Shown piece by piece: positions 25,954 through 34,763 of a stretch of DNA of 64,000 bases. The DNA is taken from assembly GCA_963677345.2 (NCBI GenBank), contig CAXXLC010000029.1:212815-276814 (forward strand), given 5' to 3'. The DNA comes from Saccharicrinis sp963677345 (GTDB lineage: Bacteria; Bacteroidota; Bacteroidia; Bacteroidales; Marinilabiliaceae). The notes under the pieces were generated by a model that made no database searches, was not told the origin of the DNA, and saw only the letters and a list, made by a program, of their open reading frames with translations. A program made the translations under genes and the position numbers. Positions within the stretch are counted from its first letter, which is position 1; the number at the start of each line of letters is the position of its first letter.

Positions 25954-26994
25954 CTACCTGGATTGAGATTCTTTTAATGTGATATAAACGGGTAAGTGAT
26001 CGCTATATCCGTTTAAATAATTTTTTCCACCAAATGTACGTAAAAGGTTACCTTTGTATTTTCCATCCTGTTGAATCAAAAATGGTTTGTTGTATACTAC
26101 TGTAGTGTCAAATGATAAACCTTCAGTATCATTAATAACAGCATTCGAAACTATAATCTGATCAAATAAATCCCATTTTCCTTTGTAATATAAAGAGCCT
26201 TTACCTGAATTAAATATTTTTGCCATAGGATTGTAAAGTTTGTCCTTAGAACTATGTTCCGGGTCTTTTTTTAATAGGTATTTTGAGACGGATTCATTTG
26301 TGGGATTATCGTTTAAATCACCCATTGTGATTATTTTTGCATGTTCATTTTCATTCAATAAAGAATCTATAATTTGTCTGTTCAACATAGCAGCGGCTTT
26401 ACGGTGTGGACGACTTCTTTTTTCTCCTCCATACCTGCTCGGCCAGTGATTAACAATAATATTTATAGTATCCGAATCTAAAATTCCTTTAACCAGTAAC
26501 TGATCTCTTGTGTAAATTCTGTAACCGGAATCAATATCATGTATGATTAAAGGAAATATTTTGTTGTCAATAACTTTAAAAGATTCAGGATTATATAACA
26601 AAGCTACATCAATACCTCTCTTGTCCGGAGAATCATGATGGACAATTTTATAATTGTAGTTTTTTAAATAAGAGCTTGAACACAAGTCATCAAGAACTCC
26701 TTTGTTTTCAACTTCACAAACGCCAATAATATCAGGAGCGGTTAATTTTATATCTTCACCAAGATTTGCAATTACTTTACTCATCTTTTCTATTTTAGAA
26801 GAATACTTTTCAGAATTCCATTTTCTAAAACCTTCAGGTGTAAATTCGTCATCTCTTATATCTGGATTGTTGATGGTGTCAAATAAATTTTCCAGATTAT
26901 AAAATGCAATGATACGTTTTTGTGACGGTTTGTTTTTACATTGATAAAGTAATACAGATAATAAACATATTATCATAAAAGTTCTTGTATTCAT
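25954..26994 (-). CDS. endonuclease/exonuclease/phosphatase-family lipoprotein
   Basis: This 346-residue protein has a lipobox-type start (LLSVLLYQCKNK, Cys about 19). The EEP fold is shown by FYNLENLFDT (metal-binding Asn), IGVCEVEN (metal-binding Glu), NHWPSR, MGDLNDNP and the C-terminal YSDHLPVYI with the catalytic Asp-His pair. It is exported and would cleave phosphodiesters, probably nucleic acid outside the cell for phosphate or nucleosides; the exact substrate is unknown. All the main catalytic residues are present. Confidence 0.83.
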   Translation of the reverse strand: MNTRTFMIICLLSVLLYQCKNKPSQKRIIAFYNLENLFDTINNPDIRDDEFTPEGFRKWNSEKYSSKIEKMSKVIANLGEDIKLTAPDIIGVCEVENKGVLDDLCSSSYLKNYNYKIVHHDSPDKRGIDVALLYNPESFKVIDNKIFPLIIHDIDSGYRIYTRDQLLVKGILDSDTINIIVNHWPSRYGGEKRSRPHRKAAAMLNRQIIDSLLNENEHAKIITMGDLNDNPTNESVSKYLLKKDPEHSSKDKLYNPMAKIFNSGKGSLYYKGKWDLFDQIIVSNAVINDTEGLSFDTTVVYNKPFLIQQDGKYKGNLLRTFGGKNYLNGYSDHLPVYITLKESQSR

Positions 26995-27092
26995 CTACTT
27001 ATAAATATTAATAAAGAAGAGGTTTGTAGTCTTCGTGTTTAACAACTACTGCAAAGGTATTAAATAAACACATAATTTCGACTTTTGAATGT

Positions 27093-27464
27093 TTATATTC
27101 CAATTTCTTTTATAATATCTCTTATTCTGTCAAGATGAATATCTTGTAGTTGATGGTTTTTTTGTCTTAGTTTTAAATGATCTTTATAATATTCATGTTC
27201 ATATGTAATAGGGAAATCCTTATTGTAATATTTTAATTCCTGCTCCTTAATGTTAATTCGGCTTTTTAACTTTTCAAGATTATCTTTGTGTTCTTCTAAA
27301 GCTAATAATTCAATGGGATTTAAAGAGTCTTTTTTTCTATCTTTGGGAAGTTTATGGTTTTGAGAAATCATTAAGTCTACTTCGCTGATAAATAGCTCAA
27401 GTCTTTTTTTCCATAAAATGTGTTCTAACTCCAGGTCCATCAATTGTATCGATCCGTTTTTCAT
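27093..27464 (-). CDS. hypothetical helical protein
   Basis: This 123-residue protein is Lys- and Glu-rich and almost entirely helical, with a likely coiled coil over residues 10-85 (DLELEHILWKKRLELFISEV and LALEEHKDNLEKLKSRINIK). I do not recognise a family. There is no signal peptide or membrane segment. It stands alone; its upstream region holds a motif shared with 10065-10140. Confidence 0.6.
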   Translation of the reverse strand: MKNGSIQLMDLELEHILWKKRLELFISEVDLMISQNHKLPKDRKKDSLNPIELLALEEHKDNLEKLKSRINIKEQELKYYNKDFPITYEHEYYKDHLKLRQKNHQLQDIHLDRIRDIIKEIGI

Positions 27465-27675
27465 TTCTTCAAATTTTAACAGTTAAATGCATTTGATGTA
27501 ACTTGCCTCTATTGATATTTCAAAATGAGAAGTCTTTGACTTTGGTGATCACTCAGTTCTCGTGGCTCGTTTCATCTTAATGTGTGTTAACTCAAATAAT
27601 AAATATGTAATCTCTCTTATTAAAAGTAAGAAATTAAGAAGAAAAAAACCAGAGTATTATGTTTGTAAAAAAACA

Positions 27676-27703
27676 AAAGTTGACTAATAATATAGTCAAC
27701 TTT
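27676..27703 (-). terminator. terminator of nadC
   Basis: AAAGTTGACTA pairs with TAGTCAACTTT around a 6-base loop; on the minus strand a T-rich stretch follows. It lies 22 bp beyond the nadC stop. Confidence 0.85.
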
Positions 27704-27724
27704 AAATTTTTGTTTTATTGGTAT

Positions 27725-28570
27725 TTATAAAGCCTTTAAACTTAAATCCAAGCTTTTGATTTGGTGGGTCAATGCTCCTACAGATATATAATCAACACCA
27801 CACTCAGCGTAATCTCTAAGTGTATCTAGTGTTATGCCTCCTGATGATTCTGTTTCGTATTTTCCTGCAATTAAAATAACTGCCTTTTTAGTTTCTTCGG
27901 GAGTAAAATTATCCAGCATTATTCTGTGAATTCCGCCTACCCTCAAAACTTCGTTTAATTCATCAAAATCTCTGACTTCAACTTCAATTTTCAGAACTTT
28001 GTTATTTTCTTTAAGATATTTATGTACTGAATGTATTGCTTTTTCAATTCCTCCTGCAAAGTCAATATGATTGTCCTTAAGCATGATCATATCGTATAAT
28101 CCTATTCTGTGATTTACACCACCTCCAATTTTTACTGCTAATTTTTCAATTTCTCTTAAACCTGGAGTCGTTTTTCTTGTGTCCAGAACCTTCGTGTGCA
28201 GTCCTTCCAGTTTCTTTACGTAAATACTTGTATTTGTTGCTATACCACTCATGCGCTGCATGATGTTTAATACCAGGCGTTCAGCTTTGAGTAAATCAAG
28301 AATTTTGCCTTCTACAATAAAAATTACATCACCTGTTTTTACTGGCGTTCCATCTTCAATGAAGGATTGAATTTTTATATTTGGATCGAATTTTTTAAAA
28401 ACTCTTTTGGCAATATCAACGCCTGCAATTATTCCGTTTTCTTTAACCAGCAGTTGCGCTTTACCTATAGCTGTTTCGGGTATACATGATTGAGAGGAAT
28501 GATCACCATCGCCAACATCTTCACGAATAGCGTTGTCAATAATAGCATTCAGTGTACTTTCGTTAATCAT
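27725..28570 (-). CDS. nadC: nicotinate-nucleotide pyrophosphorylase (quinolinate phosphoribosyltransferase)
   Basis: NadC converts quinolinate and PRPP to nicotinate mononucleotide in NAD synthesis. The 281-residue protein has normal length. Key blocks are EDVGDGDHSS at the start, LDTRKTTPGLR (substrate Arg and Lys), HRIGLYDMIMLKDNHI, IEVEVRD, IMLDNFTPEE and SSGGITLDTL. It overlaps the end of the DUF4783-like gene by 8 bp, so the two form one transcript ended by the terminator at 27676-27703. nadA and nadB are not in the window. Confidence 0.95.
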   Translation of the reverse strand: MINESTLNAIIDNAIREDVGDGDHSSQSCIPETAIGKAQLLVKENGIIAGVDIAKRVFKKFDPNIKIQSFIEDGTPVKTGDVIFIVEGKILDLLKAERLVLNIMQRMSGIATNTSIYVKKLEGLHTKVLDTRKTTPGLREIEKLAVKIGGGVNHRIGLYDMIMLKDNHIDFAGGIEKAIHSVHKYLKENNKVLKIEVEVRDFDELNEVLRVGGIHRIMLDNFTPEETKKAVILIAGKYETESSGGITLDTLRDYAECGVDYISVGALTHQIKSLDLSLKAL

Positions 28571-28970
28571 CTTCTTTTTCTATTCTTAATTGATGTATGT
28601 AGGTTATGTTTTCTTTGTTTTTTGTTAAGAAGTAAAACCTGTAAACATTATTATTACTTTGGTATTTACCAATAGCAAATGCTGAGTTTTCGCGTTTACC
28701 CTGATGTATTATTTTGAAACTTTTTATTGGATTATGCTTGAAAAAATCTTCCAATACAAGTTTTGCCTGGGATTCGCTGAAAACACCTGATTTTTGAGGT
28801 AAAACCAGTTCAATCTTGCCATTAAAATATTGAGATAGTTCTTGTGCATTTGCGTTTTGAGTGGCTTTAATAATAGAATCTGGAAGCTGACAAAATGATT
28901 CATTTGTTATTCCAAACAATAAAATAAATATTATTAAACCCAATCGGGTTTTTGATGCTGAACTTTTCAT
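28563..28970 (-). CDS. DUF4783-like exported protein
   Basis: This 135-residue protein has an N-terminal signal sequence (LGLIIFILLFGITNESFC). The small alpha/beta body (ANAQELSQYFNGKIELVLPQ, AKLVLEDFFKHNP) has a cystatin/NTF2-like look as in DUF4783 of Bacteroidota. The function is unknown. Its 3' end overlaps the start of nadC, a common arrangement in this phylum, though the protein has no obvious role in NAD synthesis. Confidence 0.75.
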   Translation of the reverse strand: MKSSASKTRLGLIIFILLFGITNESFCQLPDSIIKATQNANAQELSQYFNGKIELVLPQKSGVFSESQAKLVLEDFFKHNPIKSFKIIHQGKRENSAFAIGKYQSNNNVYRFYFLTKNKENITYIHQLRIEKEDD

Positions 28971-29110
28971 TTTATATTTTTTGGTGAAACAAAAGTAATA
29001 GTATTACAAATACTAAACCATTATTTTTATGTGAATTTGTGTATTTCAAATATAAATCCCCTTTTAATGCTTTTTATACGGCGGTATCTTAAAATGGTTC
29101 TAATATTTTA

Positions 29111-29118
29111 TATTTTTG
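29111..29118 (+). promoter_or_regulatory. candidate promoter box for rlmH
   Basis: TATTTTTG fits the TAnnTTTG -7 consensus of Bacteroidota, about 50 bp upstream of the rlmH start. No clear -33 element was seen. Confidence 0.4.
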
Positions 29119-29166
29119 AGATTTAATTCAAGGATGTTTCACAAATAATAGTAAAGTATTTTATTA

Positions 29167-29640
29167 ATGAAAGTAGTTTTAGTTTTGATAGGGAAAACAG
29201 ATGAAAAATATTTAGAAATCGGTATTAATAAATACGTAGACAGGTTAAAGCACTATATTCCTTTTGAGATTAAAATAATTCCTGATTTAAAAAATACTAA
29301 AAACTTATCTGAAATTCAGCAGAAGGAAAAAGAGGGAGAACTTATTTTGCAGCAGATTCAGCCTGGAGATGAGGTCGTATTGCTGGATGAAGGTGGCAAG
29401 TTGTTTTCTTCACGTGAATTTGCCGGATTTATGGAACAAAAATTGTTAAGAGGCCTTAAGCGTTTGGTTTTTGTAGTCGGTGGTCCATATGGATTTTCAA
29501 ATCAGGTGTATTCCCAAAGTAATGGTAAGATTTCTTTATCAAAAATGACTTTTTCTCACCAAATGGTCAGGTTGATATTTACAGAGCAATTATACAGGGC
29601 AATGACTATATTAAAGAATCAACCATATCATCACGATTAG
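29167..29640 (+). CDS. rlmH: 23S rRNA (pseudouridine-1915-N3) methyltransferase
   Basis: RlmH is a SPOUT-class methyltransferase acting on the assembled 70S ribosome. At 157 residues it has the usual length. Hallmarks are MKVVLVLIGKTDEKYLEIGI at the start, DEGGKLFSSREFA in the middle, the SAM-binding knot FVVGGPYGF and the C-terminal LSKMTFSHQMVRLIFTEQLY with RAMTI. All are intact. The large histidine kinase gene follows 10 bp later, so it may be co-transcribed. Confidence 0.96.
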   Translation: MKVVLVLIGKTDEKYLEIGINKYVDRLKHYIPFEIKIIPDLKNTKNLSEIQQKEKEGELILQQIQPGDEVVLLDEGGKLFSSREFAGFMEQKLLRGLKRLVFVVGGPYGFSNQVYSQSNGKISLSKMTFSHQMVRLIFTEQLYRAMTILKNQPYHHD

Positions 29641-29650
29641 AACTTGTTTT

Positions 29651-32600
29651 ATGCAAATACGATTAAAGCACTTATTACTATCCTGGCAGGTGTTACTGTT
29701 GTTGACTTCTGTTATAGTTACCTGGATTTTTTCGTGGGCTTATTATAATTATAATAACCAGTCGTTTAGTTCTTTACGTTTTCAGAGTATTTTACAGCAA
29801 CAAGTGGTTGAATCTGAACGATATGTTAAAGAGTTTAATTCGTATTTATCTAAAGATGATGAGTGGCGAGCTGTAGATACAACTATGACCTCAAAACCTG
29901 AAGGGATTGAAGTATTGGTTTATAAAAACGATTCTTTATGCTGTTGGACTAATCATGTTTTACCGTTTAGGAATGAAGATGAGTCGTTGCTAAAGCAAAG
30001 AGTTGCCTTATTTGGTAATACCTGGTATTTAATTAAGAGTCATAAATACAAAGATTGGGATGTGTTTTGCCTGATTGGAATAAAGACAGAATATTCGTAT
30101 AATAATGAGTTTTTAAAAGAGGAGTTTGCGATTGATATACCTGTTGCTTTTTGTAAAAAAATTTGTGTAGATCTGAATGCAAATGGGGAGAAGGTATATG
30201 ATATTGAAGGAAATTATTTATTTACAGCTCAGGATTGTAAAGATTCTAATCCAACTTATGCAAATTGGGGTATTGTTTTCTTACTGTTAAGTATAATATT
30301 GTATATACAGGTTATTATTGTAGCCATAAAACGACAAGAAACTAATTTATGTAATTACCTCGTATTTATTTTTAGCCTGGTTTTTAGTTCATTTATATAT
30401 TGGTTACATATCCATTTTCAGTATCCTGAATTTCTTTTTGAAACGTATTTGTTTTCACCGGTGTATTTTGGAGCTACCCGCTTGTTTCCTAATTTAGGCA
30501 GCTTGTTGTTGTTTGCCATTTTAGTTTTTTCTGAGTCTTTTATTTTTTATAAATACGTTTTGACGCCATCGTACATATTAAAACTTAATAAGAAAAAATT
30601 CTATCGAAATATAATTATTGCAGGTGTGTTGTCGGTAACTTTTGGTTTTTGGCATATTCAAAATTATATAGTTAAATTATTGGTATCTAATTCATTATCA
30701 GCCCCAATATTATTTAAGGTTTCTGATATCCATTTTTTAGATCTGGTTAGATTTTTTATAATTAGTCTCCTATTGCTTTCGGTAGTATTGGTAATGGAAA
30801 AAGTGTTTATTATTTTCTTAAAACAAGTAAGTAAAAAGACACTTTCAATAATAGTATTCATTGTTGTTGTTGTACTTGCTTTATATAGTTTTAGTCTCAT
30901 TTTCTGGGTTTACTCTTTTATGTTTTTAGTTGTTGCCAATATGCTTATTTGGGTTACCCGTCGTAAAAGCTATCATGCTTACTCTACATTTATATGGTTT
31001 GTGGCTGTATTCTCTGTTTTCTCCGTATATTCCTTTTATTTCCATAACTATAATAAGGAAAGAGAAGAACGTAAGTTGTTGATCGAAAATCTTTCTTTTA
31101 GGTTATCTGTTGAGGAGGATCCCTTATCTGAATTATTATTAAAAGAATTAGAAGATGCTTTAGGCAGCGACTCCTCAATTATTGCAGAAGTTTCTAAAAA
31201 AGAACTTGACGTTGAATTTATTACAAAATATCTTAAGGTTAATTATTTTCATGGTTATCTGGAGAGATATGAATTGCAGGTTATTCCTTGTTGGCCTGGA
31301 GGAGATGTACTCATAAATAGTAGTAACGAAAAACATAATTGTTATGAGTATTTCAATAAAATGCTTAATAAGGACGGATCATGGGTGCTGGATAGTAAAC
31401 ATTTTTATTTTCTTAAAAACCAGGCAGATCTGGTAACTTATTTTGGAGTGTTTAAATTTTTTGAAGGTAATCCTGAAAAAGAAACATGTTTGTTCTTAGA
31501 ACTAGTTTCAAAACCATTTTTCGAAGGTCCAGGATATCCTGAATTATTATTATCAGAAAGAGAGAGTAAATTAAAAGAACCACTGGCGAATTATTCATAT
31601 GCCAAGTATGTTGATGGTCAATTGGCTAAGGAGGTTGGTGATTTTAAATATCCAATTCAGTTGAATAGATTAACAACAAAATTAAAAAATTTTAAATTTT
31701 TTAATTCTGAAGATTTTTCTCATTTAATTTATCAACCTCAAGATAATGTTTGTATTATACTGTCCTTGCCAATTGTCAATTTCTCTATGATATTGATTGC
31801 TTTTTCAATTTTATTTGTCTCATTCTTTATTTTTGGTTCTTTTTTAATTCTCCTGACACGTCTTAAAAGAGGACGTATTATGTATGATTTTACGGTTCAG
31901 GAACGAATTCAAATTGCCTTTATTGGTTTGATGATGGCTTTGTTATTGGTGATAGCAAGTGGTTCAGTATGGCAAACAATAAGGAGTTTTGAGGTCAAAA
32001 ACAATCAGATACTTTCTGAAAAGATCAGATCTGTTTTAATGGAACTTGACCATATTATCGGAACAGAAGAAGAACTTACTCCTGATATGGAAGAATATCT
32101 TGAATACCTTTTGAAAAAGTTTTCCAGTGTTTTTTACACGGATTTAAATTTATATGGGACAAATGGTAGATTAATTGCTACTTCTCGTCCTGAATTGTTT
32201 GATAAAGGACTGTCGGGACATTTAATGAATAGTCGGGGTTACATAGAATTGAACAGGAAAGGGGAGGTGGAGTTTATTCATGAGGAGGCCATAGGTAGTT
32301 TAAAATACTTATCTGTTTATGTTCCCTTTATTAACGATAATAATAAGGTGCTTGCTTATCTGAATATGCCTTATTTTGTAGGAACAAGTGAGCTGCGTGA
32401 TGAAATTTCTTCATTGGTAATGGGAATTATTAATTTTTACCTGATTTTTTTAATTATTGTAATTGGACTTACGGTAGTGGTATCGCGTAAAATTACACAT
32501 CCATTAAAGGTGATTCAGTCAAAAATGGGTCAATTGAGTTTAGGCAAGAGAAATGAAAAGATTGAGTATAAAGGTAAGGATGAAATAGGGCAGTTAGTTA

Positions 32601-33337
32601 TTGAGTATAATCGTATGGTTGAGGAGTTATCGGAAAGTGCTGAGAAACTTGCTAAATCGGAGAGGGAGATGGCTTGGAGGGAGATGGCTCGTCAGATTGC
32701 CCACGAAATAAAAAATCCATTGACACCAATGAAGCTTAGTATTCAATACTTAGAAAGAGCTTATAAAGACAATGCCTCTGATTTTGATGAAAAGCTTAAA
32801 AAGGTTTCAACTACCTTAGTTGATCAAATAGATAATTTATCAAATATTGCATCAGAATTTTCGAACTTTGCCAAGATGCCTATTGCAAAAAGGAAGAAAA
32901 TTGATGTGGTGGAGGTCTTAATGCATTGTGTTTCCTTGTTTGATAAAGCAAAGGAATTAGATTTTGTTGTAAATAAAAACAGTATTGAAAAATATTGGAT
33001 TTATGCAGACCCTGAACAAATGAATAGCGTTTTCACAAATCTTATAAAAAATGCCATCCAATCTATTCCATCAAAAAGAAAAGGTGTAATTGAAGTTGAT
33101 GTTAATGCTGTAGGAAATCATGTTGTTATAAAGGTAACAGATAATGGGTTAGGTATAGATGAGGAAATACAAGAAAAGTTGTTTTCACCTAATTTTACTA
33201 CTAAAAGCAGTGGAATGGGATTGGGGTTAGCAATTGTGAAAAATATTGTGGTAAATAGTAAAGGAAAGATTTGGTTTAGTACAAAGATTAACGAGGGAAC
33301 ATCTTTTTATGTGCAATTTCCTAATTATGATGATTAA
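29651..33337 (+). CDS. large NtrY-like membrane sensor histidine kinase
   Basis: This 1228-residue kinase has an unusually large N-terminal half. It has an early membrane segment (about 12-32), an extracytoplasmic loop, a cluster of about seven segments between about 205 and 465, another loop, and further segments near 700 and 755. After the last segment (about 915-940) come a HAMP domain, then the HisKA domain with AHEIKNPLTPMKLS (phospho-His about 1018), and an ATPase domain with NAIQSIPS, DNGLGIDEE and GMGLGLAIVKNI. The signal is unknown. No response regulator is encoded beside it on the same strand. Its 3' end overlaps the end of the convergent LuxR gene by 4 bp. Confidence 0.88.
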   Translation: MQIRLKHLLLSWQVLLLLTSVIVTWIFSWAYYNYNNQSFSSLRFQSILQQQVVESERYVKEFNSYLSKDDEWRAVDTTMTSKPEGIEVLVYKNDSLCCWTNHVLPFRNEDESLLKQRVALFGNTWYLIKSHKYKDWDVFCLIGIKTEYSYNNEFLKEEFAIDIPVAFCKKICVDLNANGEKVYDIEGNYLFTAQDCKDSNPTYANWGIVFLLLSIILYIQVIIVAIKRQETNLCNYLVFIFSLVFSSFIYWLHIHFQYPEFLFETYLFSPVYFGATRLFPNLGSLLLFAILVFSESFIFYKYVLTPSYILKLNKKKFYRNIIIAGVLSVTFGFWHIQNYIVKLLVSNSLSAPILFKVSDIHFLDLVRFFIISLLLLSVVLVMEKVFIIFLKQVSKKTLSIIVFIVVVVLALYSFSLIFWVYSFMFLVVANMLIWVTRRKSYHAYSTFIWFVAVFSVFSVYSFYFHNYNKEREERKLLIENLSFRLSVEEDPLSELLLKELEDALGSDSSIIAEVSKKELDVEFITKYLKVNYFHGYLERYELQVIPCWPGGDVLINSSNEKHNCYEYFNKMLNKDGSWVLDSKHFYFLKNQADLVTYFGVFKFFEGNPEKETCLFLELVSKPFFEGPGYPELLLSERESKLKEPLANYSYAKYVDGQLAKEVGDFKYPIQLNRLTTKLKNFKFFNSEDFSHLIYQPQDNVCIILSLPIVNFSMILIAFSILFVSFFIFGSFLILLTRLKRGRIMYDFTVQERIQIAFIGLMMALLLVIASGSVWQTIRSFEVKNNQILSEKIRSVLMELDHIIGTEEELTPDMEEYLEYLLKKFSSVFYTDLNLYGTNGRLIATSRPELFDKGLSGHLMNSRGYIELNRKGEVEFIHEEAIGSLKYLSVYVPFINDNNKVLAYLNMPYFVGTSELRDEISSLVMGIINFYLIFLIIVIGLTVVVSRKITHPLKVIQSKMGQLSLGKRNEKIEYKGKDEIGQLVIEYNRMVEELSESAEKLAKSEREMAWREMARQIAHEIKNPLTPMKLSIQYLERAYKDNASDFDEKLKKVSTTLVDQIDNLSNIASEFSNFAKMPIAKRKKIDVVEVLMHCVSLFDKAKELDFVVNKNSIEKYWIYADPEQMNSVFTNLIKNAIQSIPSKRKGVIEVDVNAVGNHVVIKVTDNGLGIDEEIQEKLFSPNFTTKSSGMGLGLAIVKNIVVNSKGKIWFSTKINEGTSFYVQFPNYDD

Positions 33338-33912
33338 GAAATATCTTCCATGCTAATAAGTTGATTTAAGATAGCGTAAACGGTCAATCCTGAAACTGTT
33401 TTAATGCCCAGTTTTCTTGTTATGTTTTTTCTGTGCGAAATAACAGTATGTGTACTTATAAATAGTTCGTTGGCTACCTCCTTGTTTGTTTTTCCTAAAG
33501 CAATTTTTTGTAAAACTTCTCTCTCTCGTTCACTCAATTCTTCTGAATTTTCTTGTAGTATAGAAGTTTGCTGAACATTTTTAACTTGCGTTCTCAGTTT
33601 ATTGATTAAAGCTGATTTGTCGTCAAATACAGATAGTGTTTTATCATTTGTGTTTTTGGGTAATAAAGTATTGTATATGTAAATTACTGTAGCATCTGGA
33701 GTATGTTTACGTATATTTTCTTCAGCTTGAGGTAAACTACTTAATGTTGTGTTTATGATTATCATATTGGGCATCATCGAGGTCAAAGCTTCTTTTATAT
33801 CATCAGCTCCCGATATTTCTTCTATCTGAGTAACTGTTTTTAACTCATTTAGAATTGTTGATAATCCTTTTCTCACTAAATATGAAGGTTCTGCAACTAA
33901 TATCCTTACCAT
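33334..33912 (-). CDS. LuxR-family regulator with degenerate receiver
   Basis: This 192-residue regulator has an N-terminal receiver-like domain (1-105) and a C-terminal LuxR/FixJ helix-turn-helix (SEREREVLQKIALGKTNKEV and NELFISTHTVISHRK). The position of the phospho-accepting Asp reads NMIIINTTL, with Asn54 instead of Asp, and the N-terminal acidic pair is also replaced (LVAEPS). The receiver is thus probably phosphorylation-independent. It lies 10 bp downstream of the hemerythrin-type gene in the same direction, so they are likely one operon. Confidence 0.83.
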   Translation of the reverse strand: MVRILVAEPSYLVRKGLSTILNELKTVTQIEEISGADDIKEALTSMMPNMIIINTTLSSLPQAEENIRKHTPDATVIYIYNTLLPKNTNDKTLSVFDDKSALINKLRTQVKNVQQTSILQENSEELSEREREVLQKIALGKTNKEVANELFISTHTVISHRKNITRKLGIKTVSGLTVYAILNQLISMEDIS

Positions 33913-33922
33913 TTTTGTAAAT

Positions 33923-34648
33923 TTAAAAGTTTTCTAATTCGGTTTCCATTAATTTTACTTTGGGTATAAGGACTTTGTCTTCTAATTTAGAGTGATCCTG
34001 AAGATCTTTTTCTAATTTGAAAATTTCGAATAAAAGTGAATTGTATTTACAGCTATCTGTAGGAGGTGGTAAATATTTAATGAGTATATTTTTTAAGTCA
34101 AATACTTTTTCCTCAATATCGTTATGATCTTCCAGGTATTTTTGAATGCTATAGTTACTGAAGTTTTTTTCAAACTCCTCTGTTTTTTTGTTTGCCGCTA
34201 ACGATTCAGACAAAGCAATAACATACGGAAATACTTTGCTTTCTTCTAACTCCATATGTACGCTTAGTTCCCTGATGTACTCTGTAAAGAAATTTTTGAT
34301 TAGCTCATAATTTTTAGTTGTTTCCTTAAGATCTTCAACTAATAGTTCAATCTTTTCTTTTATTTCAGGGATCTTATATTCTAAAATACACTGATGTGTT
34401 CTTTTTAAAAAGCCAATTAGCCATTCTGCTTTGAAACCAAAGAATTTTTCTTTAGGAAAATAGTCTTTATCATGAAATGATCTTGCAATCTGAATAAAGA
34501 AATCAGTATCCACATTGTTTTCCTGACATACTTCGTCAATTGTTTTTTCTCTAAATCCAAGATTTATCCCAATTCGTTGGATCACTGCCAGTAATTGATA
34601 ATCCATATGGATTAAATCGGCCATCTTCATATCAGCTGTTATGAGCAT
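33923..34648 (-). CDS. hemerythrin-domain protein, RIC/ScdA-like
   Basis: This 241-residue protein has an N-terminal ScdA_N-like segment (residues 1-70, TADMKMADLIHMDYQLLAVI) and a di-iron hemerythrin-type helical bundle. Candidate iron ligands are the His/Glu in RTHQCILEY, VHMELEESKVFPY, LEDHNDIEEKVF and LQDHSKLEDKVLIP. RIC-type relatives repair Fe-S clusters damaged by nitric oxide or oxygen. The usual Cys of the ScdA_N domain is not evident, so the role could be O2/NO sensing instead. The next gene encodes a LuxR regulator, suggesting a sensor-regulator pair. Confidence 0.78.
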   Translation of the reverse strand: MLITADMKMADLIHMDYQLLAVIQRIGINLGFREKTIDEVCQENNVDTDFFIQIARSFHDKDYFPKEKFFGFKAEWLIGFLKRTHQCILEYKIPEIKEKIELLVEDLKETTKNYELIKNFFTEYIRELSVHMELEESKVFPYVIALSESLAANKKTEEFEKNFSNYSIQKYLEDHNDIEEKVFDLKNILIKYLPPPTDSCKYNSLLFEIFKLEKDLQDHSKLEDKVLIPKVKLMETELENF

Positions 34649-34718
34649 CGCGAAAATTTTTTCTTCAAAAATAATCCTTATTTAAACTATATCCAAATAA
34701 GAAAATGATAAATAAAAA

Positions 34719-34742
34719 AAGGATTAGATTTTTCTAATCCTT
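34719..34742 (-). terminator. terminator of der
   Basis: AAGGATTAG pairs with CTAATCCTT around a 6-base loop; on the minus strand a T run follows. It lies 22 bp after the der stop. Confidence 0.85.
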
Positions 34743-34763
34743 AGTTGTGACTTAACGGCAATT

